NCBI GenBank assembly: GCA_947683625.1
Contig: CANTUR010000039.1
Span: forward strand, 7,192,001-7,256,000
Direction of reading: 5' to 3'
DNA length: 64,000 nucleotides
DNA from: Mallotus nudiflorus
Taxonomy: Eukaryota > Streptophyta > Magnoliopsida > Malpighiales > Euphorbiaceae
Numbering within the stretch: the first letter of the stretch is position 1; each line of letters begins with the position of its first letter. This document shows positions 34,801-48,600 of the stretch, piece by piece. The notes beneath the pieces were generated by a model that was given only the letters and a program-made list of their open reading frames with translations, ran no database searches and was not told the DNA's origin. Position numbers and translations under genes: made by a program.

Positions 34801-37800
34801 GTGGTCTACAAACTCGAGTACTTTATCTAGGAGGTACTGGAGCAGTTGTTGAAATAGGATCAGCATTAAGGGAATGAGCTGAAGGGGGCTTGAGAGGTGC
34901 TGAAATCTTGTGTCGTTGGTAGACTATGAGAGGCTTAGAAGGCACGAAATCTACATAAGAGTTAGTAAACATTGGCAAAACAGAGAATGAAAGAGAAATA
35001 TCATCCTTTTGTGTGAAAAAAAAATACTGATTTAAAAAAAATCACATTTCGAGAAACCTGAATATGTCGTAGGTTGGGATTATAACAAAGAAAACCTTTT
35101 TGGTGCACTGAATATCCTAGAAAAGCACATTGAACAGCTTAAGTTGTTAGTTTTATGCGTTCGTGTGTAGGAAAATGAACATAGCACACATAACCAAAGG
35201 TACGAAGATTAAAGTAATCTGGAGTATGACCAAATAACCAAAAGAAAGGAGAAACATGGTTCAAGAAGGGAGAAGGCAATCTATTGATGAGGTAGACAAC
35301 AGTGGAAAGAGCTTCACATGAAAAACGGGGGGGGGGGGGGGGTACAAATGACTCTAATAAAAGGGTGTGAACAACATCTAGAAGGTGTTGGTTTTTTTTC
35401 AGCCACCCCATTCTGTTAAGGGGTTAAAGGGCAAGACCTTTAAGAAATTATACCATTATTTTGCAGAAATTCTTGAAATAAATGAGACATATATTCACCC
35501 CCATTATCAAAATGAAGAATTTTGATATTAGCAGAAAATTGGGTTTAAATATGTGAATGAAAAAGCTTAAAAAATGAAATAATTCATCTTTAGAATGCAG
35601 AAAATAAATCCATGTGAAACGACTATAGTCATCAATAAAAGTGACAAAGTACTTGTAATTAGTATGGGAAGTAACTGGTGCCATTTCCCACACATCACTA
35701 TGTATCAAATCAAAAGGGTGGACTACCTTAGGTGTGTGAGTGGGAAATGGTAGAACTTTACTTTTTCCAAGCCTACAAGAATTGCAATTTAATTGTACAA
35801 TACTAAGAGATAGTGACCTTTTATTTCCAAGTAAACTAGAATTTAGCAAAGTATGAAGTACATTAGAGTTTGGGTGTCCAAGACATTTATGCCATGCTTG
35901 ATAATCGACATAAGCAGAATTACAAGTGATGTTAGGTAAAGAGGAACATGATGACAAAGGAAATTGAAAAGGAAAAAGACGTCCTATTTTAGGCCCCTTT
36001 GCGATCATCTTCCTTGATTGCTGATCTTGTACAACATAACCAAATTTATAAAATTCCACTTTATAATCATTTTCAACTAATTGTCCAATAGAAAAAAGAT
36101 TAGTTGTAAGGTTATGAGAGACAAGGATATTAGTTATGGACGAAGAAACATCACCAGTGGTAGTAATAAGCAAAGAATTGCCATCAGCTGTATAAATCTT
36201 GAGATTTCCAAAATATTTACTTACACTAGTGAGGAATTTAGCATTGTTGGTCATATGATAGGAATACCCAGAATCAAAGTGCCAAGGATAAAGTTTAGAC
36301 AAGGGTTTACCTAAGAGACCTAATGTAGAAAATGCAGAAATGATCATTTGCTGAATTATTTCAGGTGTCACAGATTGAACAGGAGCAAGAGCACTCTGTG
36401 TTAGATGTACTGTATCCATAGAACTACCAGCACTAAAAGAACCAACTGAGATAGTATATACTGTTCCAGATCTTTTGGGAGGTCGAATAGGACATTCCTT
36501 GATGATATGGCCATCCTTTTTGCAATAGTTGCAGAATTTTTTTGAACAACTTAAAGCATAATGGCCAAATCCTTTGCAACAAAAACACTGAATGTTACTC
36601 ATGTCCCTACCTTTTGGCTTGCCTTGAGTTGCATAAGCCATAGGAACACAAGTGGATTTAAGTTGTTCTATAGTTGCTTGAGTAAAAAGTCGTTGCTCCT
36701 CGCCAAATAAATCATTGAGACATGCATTCAAAGATGGGATAGTTTCTCGATTCATAAGATTAGACTTGGTGCTTTCAAATTCAGATCTCAGTTTCATAAG
36801 AAATTGATCTCTTTTAGTAGTTTCATGTATAGATTGAACAGAATTAAGACCTTCGGGAGGTAAAGTAGCATAGATAATATCAGTATATTCAACCCAAAGA
36901 TTCATGAAACTAGAATAAAAATCAGAGATAGAGAGGCTGCCCTATTGGAGACTTGTTAGCTCATGTTCAAGCTGAAATCAACGACCAGTGTTGTGTTGAC
37001 TGTAGAGTTTTTTTAGATAATTCCACATTTCAGTTGAAGTTTTCAAGGGTCAAAAATTCAAGATGATGTTGGATTCCACAAATCCTAAAATCCATGCCAT
37101 GATTTGAGCATCCTTGACTTCCCACTTGGAGTGTTCATCCTTATCTTTGTCAGGTGCAGGTTTGCTGCCATCAATATGACCCCATAGATCTTTGCCTTTG
37201 ACAAAAATCTTGAAGTGAAATGCCTAGACTGAGTAGTTTTTCCCATTGAAATGAATCAAGAAGACATCATACTTGTTTGAAGACATGAGGCTGAGATAAC
37301 TTTATCAAAATAACTAAAAATAAGGAATTGAACTAGAACTGAGAAGAAGAGACAAGAGAATTCAGAACTGAGGCTCTGATACCATGACAAAACAGAATAG
37401 AAAACTTAAGAAATAGAAGCTTAATTCCTTTTTTTATTTAGTATATAGACATATTTTTATACAAGTTCTAGGAGATACTACATCAATTAGTATGGTTGAA
37501 ACACTACATTAATTAGTATGGTTGAGACACCACATTAATTAGTATGGTTATCTTCAAAGTCATACAGTCTGATTGTCAGAATACAGTCTAATTGTCAGAA
37601 TGTATTCTGACTATAAAGCCTGCATTCTGATTGCACAACAACTAATTCCTTTGACACTTTCTAGACCTAGGTTTTAATTTGCCATCATCAATATAGGCAT
37701 AGGTATAAGAACTAAAATTTTTTAAATTGGTATAACTAGTAGGAGTACTAGATTATACCTCTTCTAAAGTTTTTTTATTAATCGTGATTGAGAGGAGAAA

Positions 37801-40800
37801 TTAACTAAAAAACATGTTGTGATAGTAGCTTTAGGCTAAAAAGATTTCAATAACCCAATATTTAAAAGTAAGCAATGGACTTTCTCTATAAGTTTCTTAT
37901 TGATGTGCTCTTTCACACCATTTTGATGAGGAATATATAGAACTATCAAGTGTCTAAGAATCCCTTCAGCCTTACAAAATGAGTTTAACTCATCCAAATA
38001 GAACTTTTACCCATTATTAGTGCAAAAGACACTTAACGTACTTTGTAGTCTATTTCTCTATTATAATCTTTCACTATTTGAAACTTACAAACATATTACT
38101 TTTCTATTTCAAGAAAAACACCCATAAGTTTCTCCAAAAATTATCAATGATTGTCAACATGTAACTTATATAAACCCTTAGTTATAAGAACTTTGGATGA
38201 CCCCTAAAGCTCTGAATGATCATATAATGCCTTTATTGAAACTTACCTTTTTTTTTTTTTTAAATTTTCTAGCCTGTTTTAGTTATTATCAATTTAGTAA
38301 TGTCATTCTCACTTATGTAATCAAGATGCAAATGATAAAATGTAGTATTTTTAACATTTGATAAGGAAGAAGTGATTGTTGCATCACCTGCTATCATAGA
38401 ACCCTCAAAGAAATACAAATTGGGATGATCCAAATACCCCTTCATAATCATAAAAGATCCTTTAGCAATCTTCAACATTCCATCTTCACTTGAATAATTG
38501 TGCCCATCAATGTGAAAAGTAGACACCAAAATGAGATTTCGACCTAAATTAGGAATATGCCTCACATTTATAAGCATCCTGAAACTTTGTCATGCATTTA
38601 ATTCAAGTCGTTCTTATGGTGACAATCTTACAAGGAATATTATTCTCCACCAGTACAGTACCCATATCTCTCAATTAATAGACTAAAAACCATTCCCAAT
38701 TGAGGCTCATTAGAATTTGCATAAGTGTCAAAAATCCAGTAAATGTAAAATTAAATATACTATCAGAGATAAAATGAAGATTCCTTTTAATTGTAATAAC
38801 ATCTTCAACAATATTAACATCACAAAAATTTTCTAGTTTTCCCTTATAATAAGCTTTCTCAGCTTATTTTTCAATTTTAAATTCTCAACCTTAACATGAC
38901 TTTTTTCTTTTTACAGTAATTGCACACCTTAGTCATGTTCTAAGATTCAACCTTTCTTATCATAAGAATATCTCTCAGATGTCTCTACCATTAATAAGAC
39001 TCTTTACTTAAGTCTTGAGATTAAAAAGATATCAATAAAAGTTGTAAAAGAAAATATCAACAAAAGTTATATAAGAAGAGGGCAACAAACATAGCAAAAT
39101 TAATGTTAAATCCTCGTTCTTAACCTTAAGCTCCTATTCTCCAAATCAAAAAATAATTTACTTAAAAATAGTTAAATGATACTTAATGGATGTACCTTCA
39201 ATCATATGATAAGAGTACAAATGTTATTTTAAATACATCTTACTAGTGAGGATTTTCTTTTTGCATAACTGCTCCAACTTTATTGACAACAAAGCAATAG
39301 TTTTCTCCTTTAGAATATCTTGCAAAATAGCATTCGATAAATGCAAATGTATTTGAGTTTTGGCCTTATGATCCTTATGCCCTTTTATTCTATAGTCCAC
39401 GAAGAGGGACATATTGTTACTCCTAAAATAGCATCATCCAAAACCATTGGCGTGAGAATAGTGTGCATGCCGTAATGAAAATCTAGTGTTGTGATCCGAG
39501 AGAGGATTATCATACTTCACACACCATTCTTCAAAATTAGAAAAAAAAAAAAAAGCCAATATCAAAAGAATCAGGAAAATTTTAGTTCTAGTTCCAATTT
39601 CTTATGAAAGCATGTGGTGAAGCAAGCACAGTACAAATAAAGGCAAAATAAAGAAGTAAAAAAAACATAATAATTTACATGAAAAATTCCAATGTGAGGA
39701 AGAACTATGGTTAGAGAAGGAGAGATTTCACTATTGTTAAAAAGAGCGTACAATAGTATTTAGAGCGGCTGTAATCATTAAAACTTCAAGCCTTAATTTG
39801 ATACAATAATATATGTACTCAATAGTAGAGAAAAAATAGAAGAAAAATAAGCCTACAACTAAAGTGCATCAGCTGCCCGCTACATCGTCGTCTTTTGGCC
39901 AGTGTAGGCAAACATGACTAGAAACATATCTGTATCTCAAGCATGTTCCTCTTTAGACTCTTCTTCATATATCATTTGAACTTCTATACGCCTGTGTAAG
40001 ATTCGACATCGTTATGTTGCCCTCAAAGATCCAATACAGATTCTCAAAGAAACCTAAATCTTTTATATATATATATAAAAGAATATGTGGATACATTTCA
40101 TGATCATGAAATCTATAGACAGCCCATAAAGAGAGAGTTTGAATGAGATTAATAAATATCGCTGTACAATATAAGAAAAGTGGATTTTAGCAACAAAAAA
40201 ATATATTAAGTTTTTATCATGAATCTTTTCTTCATTGGTGAAGTCATTTTGAATAATAATATGATAATACATAAAGGTGTTTCAAGTTATATTTGGACTG
40301 TAATGGAATTGACAGTGAGGGCGTTGAACTCTCTGTTTGAGCAATGGGATACGCGAGCTGCGGGACTATGGAACTTAAGTGGAGAGCCATGCAGTGGATC
40401 TGCTTTTAACGATACAATCTTTGAGGATTCTGTCAACAATCCTTCGATCACGTGTGACTGTTCCTACAACAACAGCACCACTTGCCACATCACTCGATTG
40501 TATGCCTACCCATCACAAAACATTTTCTATTGCAATTTCTTTATTTACTTATGTTTTATTAATAGTTAATTAAATTAACTAATTTTGTTAAAACTCATAA
40601 TGTGCCGAAGCTGCAAATAAAACAAAAAAATCTTTATTTTAATGTTGTTATTTCTGTTATTGATTACTTTAAATATTAAATATTCATAACTACTAATTGT
40701 TAATAATTAAAATATCTTTCTAACTAGTTTCTATTATAATATTTTTATCTTGTTTTAGCATAGAGATGGAAAGTAGAATTATCACGACGGAATAGAGAAT

Positions 40801-42614
40801 TATCCCATTTTAAATTGGCTTGCTGTGTTTTATCATACTATATGTAAGCTAACTTTTAATCATATCTTCAGGAGGGTCTATGCTTTGCAAAAGCAAGGCG
40901 TCATCCCAGATGTTATCGTAAACCTGAAATATTTAACTTATCTGTAAGATTTCTCTTCATTATTATTATTATTTTTTTTATGAGATTTCTTAGTTGGATA
41001 GGTTTTAACTGTAAAAAATATTTTTAAATTCGTATAATACTTAAATTAATTTTTATTGGTATCTAGTCGGTTTATGAAAGGATAAAATATTGATCATTGT
41101 AGTACTCTATACATGAGTTACTTTTAAATTTTTTTTCATTATTTTTAAGTTCTTTTTTTATGAGATTTCTTGAGTGGGTTCTAACTGTAAAAAATACCTT
41201 TAAATCTGTATAATGTCCAAACTAAGTTCTGCTTATACCAAGTTGGTTCATGAAAGGATAAAATACTAACTATCATAATACTTTATACATGAGCTACTTT
41301 TATTTTTATTTTTTCCTTTCCATAAATACATTATTTTCTATTTGAAATTAATAAAAAGTAAAAATGGTAAATTTTATCATAAATTTTGGTCAAAATTTTT
41401 ATTATATCTTGGTGATTAAATTTTAATAAGTTGTGGTAATTATATTTAAAGATCTAAATATAGTTGTAAAAAGTTATTTTAAAATTCTTGTTACAGAATA
41501 TATTTATTTGAAATATTTTTCCTTTTCTCTTAGACACTGATATATAAAAAACATTTTCAAATCTTAATCTAACCGCTTTCAAAATAATTTTAAAAATTAA
41601 TTTTTAAATGCTTTCATAAAGTCTCAACTTTTTACATTCTTTTACAACCTCAAAGCTCTCATATTTTAATTCTTCTCATTTTTTAGATTAAATTTGGTAT
41701 ATTGACATAACTTATAAAATTTAATAAATTAATTAAAATTATTTTATAACTTAAATATAATTTAGAAATTGACCAAATTTAACTATAAGTAACTATTTTA
41801 TCTAAATAAAATTTTAATTTAGAATGTCCTTTATTTCAGTTTTAATCATAAATATTTGTAGTTTTGGTTTTGTGGAACTAAACATGGCTTCTTTTCATAT
41901 TTATATCTAATTCTGTAGGAATATTGATCGAAATTACTTCACGGGTCCCTTGCCTGCATTTATCGGAAATTTGTCGGCATTGAACGTGTTGTGAGTTAAT
42001 AATTTTTCTTTTATTGGTTTTAAATCATGATTATATGAATATTCAATTTTATATAAAATAATCAATGTCTGCGCCACATATGCACAGATTGAAATATAAA
42101 TAATTAAAATTTTTTCCAATATGTATATATATAATCAATTTCCTGTTTATTGGCTTCGCTTCTAGGAAAATTGATGATAAAAATTTTAAATATTTAAAAT
42201 TTTTGCAATCTTTCAAATTTTAATTTTAATTTTTAAATTATAATTAAAATATTTTTGATTTATTATTATTATTAATTTTGATACAGATAATTATTGGTAA
42301 AATTAAATAAAATATTTTCTTTTTAAATTACAAAATTTGTACTATATTGGTACAAAAATTGAAATGTTTATGAAATTAGATATTTTTTCTTAATTATTTT
42401 GTTAAAATTAAATAAAACGTGAGGATGTTATAAACAAATAAAAGAAAATTCTTGTCTATATTAGATATTTTACATCATATAGTTAAATATAAGATACATA
42501 AATTAATTATAAAATAGTTGGCCAATAAAAATAAATAAACTTAATTTTATTATTAAAATTTAACAATTATATGTATTACATTCGGTAAAAATAAGAATGA
42601 ATAAAAATGTCTCA

Positions 42615-42698
<84 letters not shown>

Positions 42699-45600
42699 AT
42701 GGTTTGACCAATTATTGGCGATGCCTTTGTAGTTTTTGTGTAAAAGTTATTTTAAAAAAGCATGATAAATTCTTTATATATTTTAAATAAAAATCATAAC
42801 ATTTTTCACTGAATTTTTTTTATATATTTCAAACCCTTTATTATAACCAATTAATTCATAATAATAAGACGTCAATTATTTTTTAGATAAATAACATGTA
42901 ACTAAAAACCAATCTATGGTTCATACAATTATTATAATAAAATAAAAAAAATTGCTATTATAATATTTATTTTTAATTAAAAATTTATTATTTTAATTAA
43001 AAAATATATTGTCACCATTTATAGTTTAAATATTTTAATCAAATATTAGTTTTAGTTATTTCTAATATATTATTGACAGCATGTTTCATAAATATTTCCA
43101 TTATAAAAAAAATTATTTTAAATTTTTGTATACAGTTAATTTATAAATATTAGTCATGTCAAATATTTCAACCCTAACACAACATGAAAACTAAATGGAT
43201 TATATAAACATGACACATTTAAATGGATTATATGGGTCATAAAATTCAACACTAACTATTTAACTTGTATAACATTTATAATATATAAAAGGGATAACAA
43301 TATTTGCAGTACTGAATGTTCAATTTGTGACATCTAAGTTTTCTAATTTTTTAAAAATTTAACCATTAGTCCTATCCCATTAAATGTAACAACAATAGCA
43401 GACATGGCAGCAATTTACATTAATGTGTTGTCCATGTACTCACCATACTTGCCACATCAGCTACCTATATCAACTCCTTATTCCATTTTGTTCCTCTTCT
43501 CTTCTTCTATCTTTCTCATTCTTCTTCCATTTTTTTTTTTCAAATGAAGGAAGAAGAAGTTGCATCTACCAATATGTAATCAAATCTAATACTTACACAA
43601 GTATGAATATGGCTATCTCTAACATCAACAATTTCCAATCTATAAAATCATTTCCACTCATCCACCAAACTAGAGAGTCGGCTTAAACTAAATTTAACTA
43701 ATTTCATAATCAATCAACATAAATGACCCCACCTTCTCCAAGTACCCAGAAAATGAAATCACATAAAACATCTTAAAGAAACATACTTTTACCAAAGGGA
43801 AATGAAAAATGAAAAGAAGAAAAAACCTATGAAGAAAAAAATTAGCAGCAACACCATTTTGGAGACAAATCTCTAAACTTTCAACAACAACAGAAGGAAA
43901 ATTAACATGAGTAATCAATAGAAAATTCCAATGGATCAAGAACTCAATACCAGAAGTTCCATTTTTGACACCAGAGGAGACTATAGCCATGGCAGAACCC
44001 TTACAAAAAAAATGGCTGCTTTCATTTTCTCTAACTTGTCTATTCCTTCACAAAAGCACCAAGACTCTATAAAAACTCCATTTTTTTTTCAAGAAATAAA
44101 AAAAAAAAAAAATTAAAACTAAAATCCTAACTTTAGCATATAACAATAAATGGGTCTTGCTTGTTTAACTTATAAAAATTAAAGCTAAAAAAGCTAGACT
44201 GGATATGAAAGGAGTGGCATTGTGATTCTTGTTTCTTTTTGGGTGATGGGTAGTAAGAAAAAGAGCAGTAGCAACAGTTTTTTAAGTGCAACGAAGCAAA
44301 GTGAGTGAAAAGGAGACGAGATAGACGTGAAATGAGTTAAAAAAAATAGGGTGATGGGTAATGGGCAATGGGTATGCATTACAAATCTTTGAGTTGGAAT
44401 TTTTTTACTAAAAAATTATTTGTAAAGAGGACTTGTCTTAGGCTACAAGAAGAAGAAGAAAAGAAGAAGAGCAATTACTGTGACATAGGGAGAGAGATTT
44501 GAAGTGTTGGTGAAGCCGACTGCGACAACAACTTTTTTGGAATTTAAGGGGAATATTTAAGTTAATCTTTCTTTGGTGTCATAAATGGAAGAAAAAAATA
44601 TTAAGGGAATTATTAAAAACTGGAAGAAGAAAGAGAAAGATGGAAGAAAAAGAAGAAAAAGAAGAAAATGGATGAAGGAATTGATATAGGCATCTGATGT
44701 GGCAAGTATAGTGAGTGTGTGGATGACACATTGGCATAAATTGCTGCCACGTCCGCTGTTGCTGTTACATTAAACAGGATAAGACTAACGGTTAAATTTT
44801 TAAAAATTTAAGAGAACTTAAATGTTACAAATTGAACATTCATGACTTAATTGTAAAAAATGTATTACTTTTAGGACTGCAAATGTTGTTATCCCTTTAT
44901 AAAAATACTATTTTCATAAAAAAAATATAAAATAATGTCTATAATTTAGCAATTTGCATAATACAATTATAAAAATATTATTTTTATAAAAAACTCATAA
45001 TAAATTACTAATTTACTATTTGAAATGCTAATAAATTATATCAATTTTTAATGGGTGGTGTTGTGTCATGTGGGGTTGACATAACCTAACATGACACTTA
45101 TAATTAAACAGGTTGTAACTAGGTTCACATGTTAACCCGCGACACAATCTGGTTAAACCGCATCATAAATGAGCTGACTTGTTTCTGACATGAATCCATT
45201 TAATCTCAACCCTAATTTTGCGTATTAGGCGAATCATGTTTGCATGTCATTACCCATTCTAAGGTTAAGATTAAATGAGTTAATGTCAGAAACAAGTCAA
45301 CCCATTTATGATGCGGTTTAACCAGATTGTGTTACGGGTTAACATGTAATTTTTGTTAATTAGAAAAGTGGGAAAACTCCATACACACTTCACATTTAGG
45401 AGAGAAAGTGAAGTGTGTAGGGTTGAGAAAGTGAAGTGAAGTGAAGTTTGCATGTCATTACCCATTCTGACACGTAAAATTAGGGTTGAGATTAAATGGG
45501 TTCATATAAGAAACAAGTCAGCCCATTTATGATACGATTTAACTAGATTGTGTCACGGGTTAACATGTGAACCTGCAACATATATATATATACTTCACAT

Positions 45601-48600
45601 TCAGGAGAGAAAGAGGCATCGAATGCCATAAAACAAAATTTGACCCTACCATTAAAGATTTGCTATAGAATAGGCAACTATGTTGCTAGCTAATCTAACA
45701 AAAGAGAACTGACTAAAGAAAAAAAGGAGGAAGCTTGCATAACATGATCACATATCAAATTATAAAATGATATATATATATATATATATATATAAAGAAA
45801 AACTTCGTTAATTAGAAAAGTAGGAAAACTCCCTACACACTTCACATTTAGGAGAGAAAGAGGCATCGAATGCCATAAAATGAAATTTAACCCTACTATT
45901 AAAGATTCACTATGGAATAGGCAACCATGTTGTTAGCTAATCTAACAAAAGAGAACTGACTAAAGAAAAAGGGGAGGAAGCTTGCATAATGTGATTACAT
46001 ATCAAATTATAAAATGATGGCTGAGAGCTTTTAGTCTGCAACTTAGGAAACACCAAGCTGGAATCAAATTTCACCAATAATCTCTTATAAAGCTGCATTA
46101 TTAGCCAAAAGTTGACCATGATTAATAGCCAAAGTTTCAGCATTTTCAACATCATGACATGCATAGATAATAATATGAGCCTAAGAATTCTAAGCCACCA
46201 CACTTAGACTGACTTTATTAAGCCTCCCATTAATTACTAGTTTGTTTGCATTCATTATATCTAAGTTATTACTTTAATACTAGTAAAGTATCCAATATTT
46301 TTTAGTAATGTAAAATCCTTAAATTTTGAACCAAGTCACACTATACTTCCTATAAGCAATTTTTTATCATTGTTCATAATTTATTACTAAGGTGGATGCT
46401 CATGTGTAAAGGATAGATGCCATCATTAAATATTGGAACATATAGTGCCATATGAATGCCAAGTGCCCCATAAACTTTTTTTTCCCAAAATTCCAAACAC
46501 ACAACAAGGTCAAAAGTCCAAATTTCTCTTACACTCTCACCTCTTTTAAACTTGATTCCTTCCTATTATTATAATTCTTTCTTCTCTCTCTACCTTATTT
46601 GCTTCATTTGGCACAAAAAAATTAAAGGTCACCTTCCTCTTTAAAATTTATAACCTCAAGCCAAATCCTTCGAAAAAATAACAATGTCATCTCCATTATT
46701 TTCAATGCTCATTTTCTCTCTATTTAAATCCATCTCCATGCCCCCATTTTCCTTCTTATTTTTCTTTTTAATTCTCACTATATCTTTTATCAAACTTAAG
46801 TAATTTTTGAATCGCACAAACATTAGCTAATATAACATCCGCTTATGAGGTGTGTCTCATTGTTTATGAAACATTATGTATTAGTGCTAATTTAACTTTA
46901 GCTTTAGTAGTTTCATCAGCAGTTTTTTTGATTGATAATAATAGTAGTAGTAGTGTTAGTAATGGAAGATTATGGCTTATTGAAAAGGAATTTGTTAGTT
47001 CGAGTTTAAGATTAATTTATTATGAGGAAATTGATGGACAAAGATGGAAATACATTGTTGAAAATGATAGATTTGGACGGTTCAATAAGAATTCATTTGA
47101 TTTGATTTTGTTACTTTACAAACTCCTCAAGCTCCTATTAATAATAAATATTAATTTATTATTATTTTTTAATTGTTTATGTTAGTGCATTAGAGAAAAT
47201 TTGATAATCATAGACATTGGTTGGGAAATTAGAATAAATAATGTGGTTGGTGGGGCTACATTAATTTTATTTAGTTTAAGAGGGAGAGAGAATGAGCACT
47301 AACAACTATAAAATTTAAGAAAACATTTATAGGACACGTGGCATTGACATGATGTCACGTATCCTAATCCTTACATATCGGCATCTACCAGTTACATATG
47401 AGCATCCATATTTAACCATATGTCATTAATGATGATTGAAATTTAGTTTTGGAGAATGTGGTACGACTGAGTTCAAAAGTTTAGGACTTTTACATTATGA
47501 AAAAAAGGTTGGATACTTTAATGGTAGTAGATTAAAAACTTAAGTACCATAAGTGCAAATAACCTTAAGTTGCTACATTAGAGTTGATCTTTCCAATAGT
47601 AGCCGAAGGAGGAAACCATACATCTCGACCTATATTACTAGCATTAACTAAACAAAAATTGTTGAAAACAACTATGATAATTAGCATGCATATTATAAGC
47701 TAAAGAAAAAGCATGATTTATCTACAACCCTACTTTTCCAGTATTCAATAAGTTACGATGAAATTGAATGCTTTAGCAAATAAATATAGTAAGCTCAAGT
47801 TCTTGTCGCACAAAAGTATATTGAAGGAAATGAAACCACATTTATAACATATTAACAATTATGGCATTAACTCTCAAGCTTAAAGATGAAGCAAACCATA
47901 CCTCCCCTAGTCCATGGATGGTCTTTAAAATATAGAGCAAAGTTTCCTATTATTGACCATAAAATAAACTCATTTTATATACTCTAACACCTTATTCACC
48001 AGATTGTCATAAAACAAAGGGAATAATAGAGAGCTTACCATATGAAGTGTTGAACTTTAAGAGTCATACTGAGCTTCTACACAGTTACATCCTGAACTCA
48101 ACGAAGCTAAATCAATAGCTTGAGATTAAGCTAGCATGCTAATTTATAACTAGATTTAACTGAGTAATAACCATCTTTAGATAATGATCAATGTAAATAC
48201 ATCACTTGATAACCTTATACTAATTTGCATTTTTAGAATAAATTCCACTTTAAAATGTAAGAAAACCTAATCAAATCATTCTTCCAACATTTATGCTTGG
48301 AATTAATGAGAACAGAGACTAGAGAATCCATTGGAATATCTTGGTAGCTTCATTCTTTAAATTCTAAAAATCCACCTATCCTTTAATACACAAGTTGACA
48401 TTCCTTCTCCAATTTTCCATCCAATACCCTCTTCCAAAATTGATATTGCATTTAATAAACTCTTCCAAAGATAACTTGGTTTGTAAACAACTATAACTTC
48501 CAAAAAGTAGCTTATTGGATAATACTTTACTTTTAACACTTTAAAACTCAAAGATTATGCGTTCATTAATAAGTGCCAAACTTGTTTGGCCAAAAGAGCT

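Larger units (their letters stand above)
32927..37656 (-). mobile_element. Complete Ty1/copia element C, nested in copia B
   Basis: 4,730 bp with direct LTRs at 32927-33201 and 37385-37656, TG...CA ends, a perfect CTTTC duplication (32922-32926 and 37657-37661), a polypurine tract at 33202-33211 and an iMet primer site at 37372-37384. Domain order on the minus strand is Gag, protease, integrase, RT, RNase H. By eye the LTRs differ at roughly one site in ten, so insertion is not recent. ORFs carry several stops. Confidence 0.95.
31555..40030 (-). mobile_element. Ty1/copia element B, old, split by element C
   Basis: Flanked by related direct LTRs (about 31555-32115 and 39566-40030). Minus-strand coding remnants of RT (32,300-32,921) lie left of element C, and pre-integrase/gag remnants (37,662-39,420) lie right of it. 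The element is antisense to the receptor kinase and occupies much of intron 1. LTR ends are approximate. Confidence 0.75.

Noticed and set aside
43694..43990. 98-codon minus ORF in MULE 2 considered as a captured gene
   Set aside because: No family signature could be recognised; kept only as an unidentified ORF in the MULE entry.
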